Origin: CAZVRZ01 sp964629965
Lineage (GTDB): Bacteria > Chloroflexota > Anaerolineae > Anaerolineales > UBA4823
NCBI GenBank assembly: GCA_964629965.1
Contig: CAZVRZ010000140.1
Location: 1 to 13,464 of the forward strand
Direction: 5' to 3'
DNA: 13,464 nt
Shown: positions 1 through 5,823 of the stretch, one piece after another
Numbering within the stretch: the first letter of the stretch is position 1
Layout of the letters: each line of letters begins with the position of its first letter
Notes under the pieces: generated by a model
Told to the model about the DNA's origin: nothing
Databases searched by the model: none
Seen by the model: the letters and a program-made list of their open reading frames with translations, nothing else
Position numbers and translations under genes: made by a program

Positions 1-273
1 TGCTGTCACACCAGCCTGGCGCAGCGCCAGGCCCTCATCCAGGATGGCAACCCCTAAGGTATCTGCGCCATGTTGGACCAGGCAGCGCGCCACAGCAACC
101 AATCCGTGACCATAGGCATTGGCCTTGATGATCGGCATAACCCTGGCAGGCGCAACGCGCGCCAAGATCGCCTTGAAATTGGCAACCAGGGTTGTCAGGT
201 TCACCTCAACATGAGTAGAACGAGTTGGGCAGATGAGCGCATCTGCAGTTGAGTAATCTGCCAACGAATCCAT
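1..273 (-). CDS. alr: Alanine racemase, N-terminal part (cut by window edge)
   Basis: This is a PLP enzyme that interconverts L- and D-alanine, supplying D-Ala for peptidoglycan in the cytosol. I translated the minus strand from the ATG at 273-271. It gives 91 open codons that run off the left edge. Residues 21-90 read like the start of the alanine racemase barrel: HVEVNLTTLVANFKAI, then MPIIKANAYGHG (46-57), where K50 is the expected PLP-binding lysine, then a GVAILDEGLALRQAG stretch. About 20 residues precede the usual family start, so the true N-terminus could be shorter, but no better ATG is present. There is no Shine-Dalgarno before the ATG; instead a -10-like box lies 7 nt upstream, suggesting a leaderless message. 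The family is certain; the catalytic C-terminal tyrosine is outside the window. Confidence 0.93.
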   Translation of the reverse strand, partial: MDSLADYSTADALICPTRSTHVEVNLTTLVANFKAILARVAPARVMPIIKANAYGHGLVAVARCLVQHGADTLGVAILDEGLALRQAGVTA

Positions 274-280
274 AGGCGCT

Positions 281-289
281 ATTTTACCA
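281..289 (-). promoter_or_regulatory. Extended -10 promoter of alr, probably leaderless
   Basis: On the minus strand the sequence reads TGG-TAAAAT, with TAAAAT at 286-281, then 7 nt, then the alr ATG at 273. That spacing would put the transcription start on or next to the start codon. No Shine-Dalgarno is present and no convincing -35 box is seen at 17 bp (TTGGAC is 15 bp away). The same TGG-TA..AT pattern precedes prfA and glgP. Inferred from sequence only. Confidence 0.5.
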
Positions 290-342
290 TCACAAGAAGC
301 TGTCCAATAAATTCCTTTCTGAACAGCATCTCTGAGCGCTTA

Positions 343-2763
343 TCATGACAGGCTGCGATGCGGCGACCCAAACCGCAGCCACAACAGGCGAACGATCATC
401 AACATGAGCGGCAGCAGCGCTCCCCAACATGCAGGGCTCTCTGAAGAACGAGCAGCAGGCGTCGGACTGGCCTCTTGAGTGTTCTCAACGACCGGCGTTT
501 GCCCCTGGCTGATTGCAACAGCAGTAGCCGTTGCAGCCAGCTTTATGGGCGCAGGAGTGCTCGTAGCAGGCATCTCAAAAGGCTCAACCGGGCTGTCCGG
601 CGCCACCACTTCGTAAGCGATCCCATCAGAAAGCGCAATCACACGCTGTCCCAGTGCAAATGCGCCTCCCAGGTCAGGGCGCGCCTCCAGCAAGGAGAAA
701 TAACTATCTGACAGGAAAGGCACTTGCATGGTTTGCATCTGCTGGGGATCGAAAGCCGTATCAATCCAAACGCCCTCCGAGAATACAAATGTGCGCGCGT
801 TGACGATCCGTACCCGGCTGGCTGCTTCGGCAGGCGGAGCTTGTACCTGATCGGCGCGGAACAACGTTCCCTCGTCTTTTGCTTTCTGTACCGCACCTGC
901 ACCCGAGACAGACTCAGCAGGCGCGCTTTGCATGACTTCATATTGTTCCTGCACCAAATTCTGTAGAGCATCTTCACCTAGCGCCACATTCTCTGTGACC
1001 AGGTATGAAGTATAAGGAGTGACAATCCCATAGCGGATGCTCAAGCGCACGATCTGATCGATCGTTTCCTGGTTTGGCCCCTGCAGGCGAATTTGATTGA
1101 GCAAATAGCCAACTTTGCGCGTGGCCCACAAGCGCGGCAAGGCAGCAAGAACGCCCGCATCATCCCGCGTATCTGCCTGGAAAACCTGCCCGGTGTATTC
1201 GAATGTTTGCACCTGCTCATTGACATAACCGCGCAGGGTCGCCGTGGTTGAACCGGGCTGGCGGTAACGCCCCACAGCAATGATTTGTGAGCCGGCAAAT
1301 AGATCTGGCAGCGGGTTTGGGTATATATCATATACCGCCAGGTTGCCAAAGTCCAAGAGCAGATCGGTCAGCACAGGGGTACTGATTTTAGCATAGAAAG
1401 TCGAGAGGATCTCATCCAGTTTTTCGCCCGGCAAGACATACGAACTGGCGCCATGATGTGCTTGAGCCAGCGAATCCAGTAAAAAGGTATCCACATCATA
1501 ACCCACGCCAAAGACAAATAGGCGCAGATTCTTGGGGGCCGCCTCCCCCAGGTTGGAGACGATCTTCTGGCTATCGGTTTCGCCTTCGGTTGGCAAGCCA
1601 TCTGTCAGGAAAATTACATAAGTGGGGCGTTCCCGATCGGTCAGCGCAGCCGCTTCCAGCAATGCCCGGTTGATATCGGTTGAACCTTGCGCACTGAGCT
1701 GATTCACCCAGGGCAGGGCTTCGTTGACTTCTGACGCCGGGCGCATCGAACGAGCATAAACCTCTACTCCGGTACTGAACGAAATCAAGTTGAAACGATC
1801 CTCTGGATTGAGGTGCTGGAGGATGAACCGCAGCGCCTCCTGGGCCTGCAAGAACTTTTCGCCATCCATACTGCCAGAGCGGTCCAGCACCAGGATCACA
1901 TCTTTGGCCAGCATCTGCGTCCCGGCGCCTGGCCGCGGTGCTAACAGCGCCAGGAAGAAGCCATCCGGGTCGGTGGGATCGCTCGGATCGCGGTAGGTTA
2001 ACAGGTGGAAAGCTTCCGTCTCGCCTAAAGAATAATACAGGCCGAAGTCTGTGTCTGGCAAAATATGAGAGGCCTCATAACCAATGCGGATGTGGGTATC
2101 GCTCTCGCGAGCAATATCCACTTCATGGCTGGGTGAATAGATGGCCCTGATGGGTGTTTTCGAACGCACATCAACCCGAATGGTCACTCTTTCGAGTGGA
2201 AAGGTAGAAAACTTTTCCGTACCGAGGGGATAGATATAATGCACCAGATTGTTGTCGGCTGTCAGGGCCTGTGTATACTCCAACTGTACCCGCCTCTCGC
2301 CGCCCGAGGGGATAGGGAAAATACGCGCCTGGACGGCTCCCTGCCCCACGTATTCTAGCAAAGCCGGATCCCGCAGCGTGCGCACGATCTCTTCATAGGT
2401 TTGGCGTGCTTGCGCAGCATCCAGGATCTTCCCTTCAACCGGCTGACCGTCCACCCAAAGTGTGAACGAATTGACAACGGCTTCCTTGGGAATCGGGAAA
2501 ACATAAGTTCCCTCGATCTGCCAGCTGTTCGGGTTATAAAACACCTGGTCGACGCGAGTGATTGCTACCTGATCATCAATCTCTACCGTTACTTCATGGT
2601 AACGGATGACAAGCTGAGCTAACGGAACAATAGGCGGACAATCTTCTGGTATACAGATCGGTGGATCGGGAACAATGATGCCATCGGCTGAGGCCGCCAA
2701 CGGAAAGGCCAACGCCAGGATCAACATCACACTGCACACCAGGAACAATCGCTGCTTATTCAT
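343..2763 (-). CDS. Secreted VIT / von Willebrand factor A domain protein with C-terminal anchor
   Basis: An 806-residue exported protein resembling bacterial inter-alpha-trypsin-inhibitor heavy-chain-like proteins. Residues 1-26 are a signal peptide (MNKQR, hydrophobic core, cut near ASA-DG). A VIT domain spans about 45-175, and a vWA domain about 286-460. The metal-ion (MIDAS) site looks complete: D294-x-S296-x-S298 in LDRSGSMDG, T362 in GSTDIN, and D388 in LTDGLPT. It should therefore bind a divalent metal and a protein ligand outside the cell. Near residue 735 a Pro/Thr/Ala-rich linker begins, and the last 30 residues hold a hydrophobic segment (LLPLMLMIVRLLWL) with a short basic tail. 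There is no LPxTG sorting motif, so simple membrane anchoring is likely. C37 and C42 could form a disulfide. The start is supported by AGAAGGAG 8 nt upstream. Ligand and role are unknown. Confidence 0.9.
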   Translation of the reverse strand: MNKQRLFLVCSVMLILALAFPLAASADGIIVPDPPICIPEDCPPIVPLAQLVIRYHEVTVEIDDQVAITRVDQVFYNPNSWQIEGTYVFPIPKEAVVNSFTLWVDGQPVEGKILDAAQARQTYEEIVRTLRDPALLEYVGQGAVQARIFPIPSGGERRVQLEYTQALTADNNLVHYIYPLGTEKFSTFPLERVTIRVDVRSKTPIRAIYSPSHEVDIARESDTHIRIGYEASHILPDTDFGLYYSLGETEAFHLLTYRDPSDPTDPDGFFLALLAPRPGAGTQMLAKDVILVLDRSGSMDGEKFLQAQEALRFILQHLNPEDRFNLISFSTGVEVYARSMRPASEVNEALPWVNQLSAQGSTDINRALLEAAALTDRERPTYVIFLTDGLPTEGETDSQKIVSNLGEAAPKNLRLFVFGVGYDVDTFLLDSLAQAHHGASSYVLPGEKLDEILSTFYAKISTPVLTDLLLDFGNLAVYDIYPNPLPDLFAGSQIIAVGRYRQPGSTTATLRGYVNEQVQTFEYTGQVFQADTRDDAGVLAALPRLWATRKVGYLLNQIRLQGPNQETIDQIVRLSIRYGIVTPYTSYLVTENVALGEDALQNLVQEQYEVMQSAPAESVSGAGAVQKAKDEGTLFRADQVQAPPAEAASRVRIVNARTFVFSEGVWIDTAFDPQQMQTMQVPFLSDSYFSLLEARPDLGGAFALGQRVIALSDGIAYEVVAPDSPVEPFEMPATSTPAPIKLAATATAVAISQGQTPVVENTQEASPTPAARSSESPACWGALLPLMLMIVRLLWLRFGSPHRSLS

Positions 2764-2875
2764 ATATGATTCTCCTTCTACCCGGAAAGCATACTCCAGT
2801 TATTACCAGGCAAACGCCAGTGCGACTCCGCTTCACACCGGGCAGCCCGGCGAACATCCGCCAGTTAAAAGACGC

Positions 2876-2907
2876 TTTACAAGAGATAAAAGTTCCAGTG
2901 GTATAAT
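2876..2907 (+). promoter_or_regulatory. Promoter of the prfA operon
   Basis: An extended -10 element TGG-TATAAT (TATAAT at 2902-2907) is the best match to a consensus promoter in the window. A possible -35 box TTTACA lies at 2876-2881, but the 20-bp spacer is long, so the extended -10 may carry most of the activity. Transcription would start near 2914, giving a leader of about 85 nt before the prfA ATG at 2999. The rest of the 235-bp divergent region (2764-2998) holds a short palindrome CCGGGCAGCCCGG at 2838-2850 and only weak minus-strand -10 candidates for the vWA gene. Confidence 0.65.
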
Positions 2908-2926
2908 TCAACCGATCAATCTTGAG

Positions 2927-2979
2927 GCACAAAGGGCACGGCGGTAAGACGCATTGCCGTGTAAACTTTGTGCTTTTTT
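2927..2979 (+). promoter_or_regulatory. Terminator-like hairpin in the prfA leader (possible attenuator)
   Basis: Within the leader, GCACAAAG (2927-2934) can pair with CTTTGTGC (2966-2973), 8 bp. Inside it, CACGGC (2937-2942) can pair with GCCGTG (2956-2961), 6 bp, around a 13-nt loop. The outer stem is followed at once by six T residues (2974-2979). This has the form of an intrinsic terminator, placed after the promoter and 20 nt before the prfA start. It could cause partial termination or be regulated read-through. I do not recognise it as a known riboswitch class, and no upstream gene on this strand needs a terminator. Structure is seen; function is inferred. Confidence 0.6.
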
Positions 2980-2998
2980 ATCATTTGAGAAGGAACTT

Positions 2999-4069
2999 AT
3001 GCTGGTAGACAAATTGGCCGGGATCGAAAAACGTTACGAGGAAATTACCCAACACTTGATGGAAGTGGGTGAAGATTACCAGCGCGCCGCCGAATTAGGC
3101 ATCGAACGCGCCGAGATCGAGCCGTTAGCCGATAAGGCCAGAGAATACCGCCAGGCGCTCCGGCAGCTTGAAGAGGCCGAGATCTTACAAAACGGGGATG
3201 ACGAAGAGATGCGTCAGTTGGCACAAGCAGAAATCGAGGAGCTAAGGCCGCAAATCGATAAGCTCGAGAACGAGATCAAAAGCATGTTAGTGCCCAAAGA
3301 TAAACGCGACGAGCGCAACGTGATCGTTGAAATCCGCGCCGGAACGGGCGGAGACGAGGCAGCCCTGTTTGCTGCAGACCTGTTCCGGATGTACAGCCGC
3401 TATGCAGAAGAGCGCCACTGGAACGTAGAAGTGCTCTCGGAAAACGAAATTGGCATCGGCGGTTATAAAGAGATCATCTTCATGATCAAAGGACGACTAG
3501 CATACTCGCGGTTGAAATTCGAATCAGGGGTGCACCGAGTGCAGCGGGTGCCTGTGACCGAATCATCCGGACGTATCCACACCTCCACTGCAACCGTAGC
3601 CGTGCTGGCGGAAGTCGATGAAGTAGAAATCGATATACCAGAGGCTGATATTCGCATTGATATTTACCGGTCAGCCGGCGCGGGAGGCCAAAACGTTCAA
3701 AAGAACGCCACCGCAGTGCGTCTCACCCACCTTCCGACCGGCATGGTCGTAGCCTGCCAGGATGAACGCTCACAACTTCAAAACAGAATGAGAGCCATGA
3801 GCATCCTACGCGCCCGCTTGTACGAAATGGAAGAAGAGAAGCGTCAGAGTGAAATCGATGAAACCCGCCGCTCTCAAGTGGGCACCGGCGAGCGCTCAGA
3901 AAAGATACGCACCTACAATTACCCGCAATCGCGCATTACCGATCACCGGATCAACATGTCTACCTACAATCTGACTGGCTTCATGTATGGCAACCTGGAT
4001 GAATTCATCGATGAGCTGGTAACGCGGGATGAGGCCGAACACTTGTCCGAAGCCGGTATGGAGGAATAG
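2999..4069 (+). CDS. prfA: Peptide chain release factor 1 (RF1)
   Basis: RF1 recognises UAA and UAG in the ribosomal A site and triggers peptide release. The 356-residue length fits the family (360 in E. coli). Visible landmarks: a coiled N-terminal domain (1-100), the GTGGDEAALFA stretch (115-125), the PVT tripeptide at 185-187 in the VQRVPVTES context that marks RF1 rather than RF2, and the GGQ catalytic motif at 229-231 within SAGAGGQNVQKNATAVR. There is no in-frame stop or shift of the RF2 type. A longer frame opens at 2954, but I chose the ATG at 2999 because GAAGGA lies 5 nt upstream, the product then begins MLVDKLAGIEKRYEE as in homologues, and the extra codons fall in the leader hairpin. 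Its modifying enzyme prmC follows 8 nt downstream. Confidence 0.97.
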   Translation: MLVDKLAGIEKRYEEITQHLMEVGEDYQRAAELGIERAEIEPLADKAREYRQALRQLEEAEILQNGDDEEMRQLAQAEIEELRPQIDKLENEIKSMLVPKDKRDERNVIVEIRAGTGGDEAALFAADLFRMYSRYAEERHWNVEVLSENEIGIGGYKEIIFMIKGRLAYSRLKFESGVHRVQRVPVTESSGRIHTSTATVAVLAEVDEVEIDIPEADIRIDIYRSAGAGGQNVQKNATAVRLTHLPTGMVVACQDERSQLQNRMRAMSILRARLYEMEEEKRQSEIDETRRSQVGTGERSEKIRTYNYPQSRITDHRINMSTYNLTGFMYGNLDEFIDELVTRDEAEHLSEAGMEE

Positions 4070-4077
4070 CCAGGCTG

Positions 4078-4977
4078 GTGCCAGGTATGCCCGTCTCACT
4101 TTCAGCAAAGACAGCGCTTTCCCTGGCAACCGAGCTGGCATTGAGATTCAGCCAGGCCAGTGATAGTCCGCGCCTGGATGCCCAGGTACTGCTGGCGCAC
4201 ATATTGGGCAGGTCGCGAGCCTGGCTTTTGGCGCACCCTGAAGCAGTGTTGACCGAAGAGCAGATCAGCACCCTGGAACTGGCGGCCTGGAAGGTCAACC
4301 AAGGCGAACCATTACCTTACGTTCTGGGATGCTGGGAATTTTACGGTCGAAAATTCCAGTTAAACCCTGCCGTTCTCATCCCCCGGCCCGAAACCGAATT
4401 ACTGGTCGAAACCGCCCTTACCTGGTTAAAACAACTTTTTTCACTCCGATCGGTGGATAGATTACATGCTATCGATGTTGGCAGTGGCTCCGGCTGCATT
4501 GCCATCTCGCTGGCCGCCAGCCTGCCCGGTCTGCAAGTGACCGCCTGCGATCGATCATGGCCTGCGCTCCAACTGGTGCGCCACAACGCTTGCTTGAATG
4601 GAGTTGACCAGCGCATCCATTGCCTCCAGTCCGATCTCATCAGCGCAGTCGTCCCCGCTGGCCTGGATCTCATATGCGCCAACCTGCCTTACATCCCCAC
4701 AGCCGTTCTACACAGCCTGCCCATTTATGGGCGCGAGCCGGAGATAGCCTTAGACGGCGGCCCCGATGGGCTAACCCTCATTCGGCGATTGTTGGCGCAG
4801 GCTTCAGCCTGCCTGGCAGCGAACGGCTTACTGCTGCTCGAAATTGAAGCATCTCAAGGAGAAATTGTGCCTGCCTTGGCCAAAGAGGTGTTTCCCTTCG
4901 CTGCAATCGAACTACAACAAGACCTTGCCGGAAAGGACCGCCTGGTCACTGTTTACACATCAGGTGCTCTTTCCTGA
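4078..4977 (+). CDS. prmC: Release factor glutamine methyltransferase PrmC (HemK family)
   Basis: A SAM-dependent enzyme that N5-methylates the glutamine of the GGQ motif in release factors, raising their activity. It sits 8 nt after prfA, the classic pairing. The 299-residue protein has an N-terminal helical domain (1-75), an IPRPETELLVE segment (101-111), the SAM-binding loop DVGSGSGC (133-140), an acidic D158 at the end of strand 2, and the NPPY-type motif at 202-205. That motif reads NLPY here, so the first proline is replaced by leucine. REPEIALDGGPDGL follows at 219-232, as usual. The start is a GTG at 4078; an in-frame ATG at 4087 is equally possible because neither has a strong, well-spaced ribosome site (GGAGGA at 4060-4065 is 12 nt from the GTG). 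The stop codon lies in a 17-bp tandem duplication. Confidence 0.94.
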   Translation: MPGMPVSLSAKTALSLATELALRFSQASDSPRLDAQVLLAHILGRSRAWLLAHPEAVLTEEQISTLELAAWKVNQGEPLPYVLGCWEFYGRKFQLNPAVLIPRPETELLVETALTWLKQLFSLRSVDRLHAIDVGSGSGCIAISLAASLPGLQVTACDRSWPALQLVRHNACLNGVDQRIHCLQSDLISAVVPAGLDLICANLPYIPTAVLHSLPIYGREPEIALDGGPDGLTLIRRLLAQASACLAANGLLLLEIEASQGEIVPALAKEVFPFAAIELQQDLAGKDRLVTVYTSGALS

Positions 4978-4994
4978 CAGGTGCCCTTTCCTGA
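4961..4994 (+). repeat. 17-bp tandem duplication over the prmC stop codon
   Basis: CAGGTGCTCTTTCCTGA (4961-4977) is followed directly by CAGGTGCCCTTTCCTGA (4978-4994), 16 of 17 bases identical. The prmC stop TGA is the end of the first copy. The end of the second copy overlaps the GAAGGA ribosome site of the next gene. As 17 is not a multiple of three, the second copy is noncoding. It looks like replication slippage followed by one substitution. Confidence 0.85.
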
Positions 4995-5006
4995 AGGATC
5001 AAATCG

Positions 5007-5816
5007 ATGTTCATATTTCTTTCCAAGCTCCTACCACCGTTAGTCTATCCTCTAGGGTTGTCTTGCTTGTTGATCATCCTGGCAATGGCAACCTATAAGC
5101 ATATACAATGGCAGCGGCTGCTGCTGATTTTGGCAGTGGTCCTGCTGTGGGCTAGCAGCACGCGCCTGGTATCCTTCGCCCTGGTACGGTCACTGGAATG
5201 GCGCTACCTGCCGCCTCCCGAGTTGAGCGCGAACCAACCCGGAGCCGCGGCCGAGGTGATCGTTCTCTTAGGAGGGGCCACCGATTCCGCTCTCTATCCA
5301 CGCCAGACGGCAGAAGTTAACGGAGCCGGAGACCGGGTGATCTACGCAGCCTATCTCTACAAGCACGGCAAGGCCAGTCATATCCTGGTAAGCAGCGGCT
5401 CGATCGAATGGATGGGAGCAGAAGAGAGCCCGGCCAATGATATGCAGCAGTTACTTGAAATGCTGGGAGTGCCTCGAGAGGCAGTCTGGTTGGAAGATAC
5501 TTCTCTTAACACTTATGAGAACGCAGTGAACTGTAAAAAAATCCTGGCTGAGAAGGACATCCAGCGCATAATCCTGGTCACCTCTGCCATGCATATGCCG
5601 CGTTCGGTGGCCTTATTCGAAGCGCAAGGCCTGGAAGTGATCCCCGCTCCCACCGACTACAACGTAACCGCCGCACATTGGAAGACGCTGTCAGCTCCCA
5701 ATCTCGCTACCCAACTCATTAACATCCTACCCAGCGCCGACAACCTAGCCACAGTGACCGCTGCACTCAAAGAATATATCGGTTTGATCGTGTATAGATT
5801 ACGAGGTTGGATATAA
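5007..5816 (+). CDS. YdcF/ElyC/SanA-like DUF218 membrane protein
   Basis: A 269-residue inner-membrane protein with a DUF218 domain. Two hydrophobic helices (about 5-28 and 37-58) precede the soluble domain, the layout of ElyC (YcbC) rather than single-span SanA. Domain landmarks are VIVLLGGA (84-91), HILVSSGS (125-132), the acidic stretch WLEDTSLNTYENA (161-173), and ILVTSAMHMPRSVALF (189-204), a good match to the conserved DUF218 core with its Ser, Asp/Glu and His residues. E. coli ElyC affects peptidoglycan and lipid-carrier metabolism; whether this protein does the same is inference. The start is supported by GAAGGA 8 nt upstream. It lies 29 nt after prmC and likely belongs to the same transcript. 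Its TAA stop (5814-5816) overlaps the coaBC -10 box. Confidence 0.85.
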   Translation: MFIFLSKLLPPLVYPLGLSCLLIILAMATYKHIQWQRLLLILAVVLLWASSTRLVSFALVRSLEWRYLPPPELSANQPGAAAEVIVLLGGATDSALYPRQTAEVNGAGDRVIYAAYLYKHGKASHILVSSGSIEWMGAEESPANDMQQLLEMLGVPREAVWLEDTSLNTYENAVNCKKILAEKDIQRIILVTSAMHMPRSVALFEAQGLEVIPAPTDYNVTAAHWKTLSAPNLATQLINILPSADNLATVTAALKEYIGLIVYRLRGWI

Positions 5817-5817
5817 T
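5812..5817 (+). promoter_or_regulatory. -10 box of coaBC, probably leaderless start
   Basis: A perfect TATAAT lies at 5812-5817, 6 nt before the coaBC ATG at 5824, and no Shine-Dalgarno can fit between them. Transcription from this box would begin at or within a base or two of the start codon. It overlaps the stop codon of the upstream gene. No clear -35 hexamer is seen at 16-18 bp. Read-through from prfA is also possible. Inferred from sequence only. Confidence 0.5.
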
Positions 5818-5823
5818 TAGAGT

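Noticed and set aside
299..327. Possible hairpin GCTGTCC / GAACAGC between the vWA gene and alr, as a terminator.
   Set aside because: Only a 7-bp stem with one wobble pair, a 15-nt loop and no clear T run on either strand.
2927..2979. Reading the prfA leader hairpin as a c-di-GMP (GEMM) riboswitch because of the GACGCA string.
   Set aside because: The conserved GEMM arrangement of two helices and its flanking core bases is not present; only a short string matches.
2954..2998. Upstream extension of prfA adding 15 codons.
   Set aside because: It runs through the leader hairpin and the ribosome site; GAAGGA and homologous N-termini fix the start at 2999.
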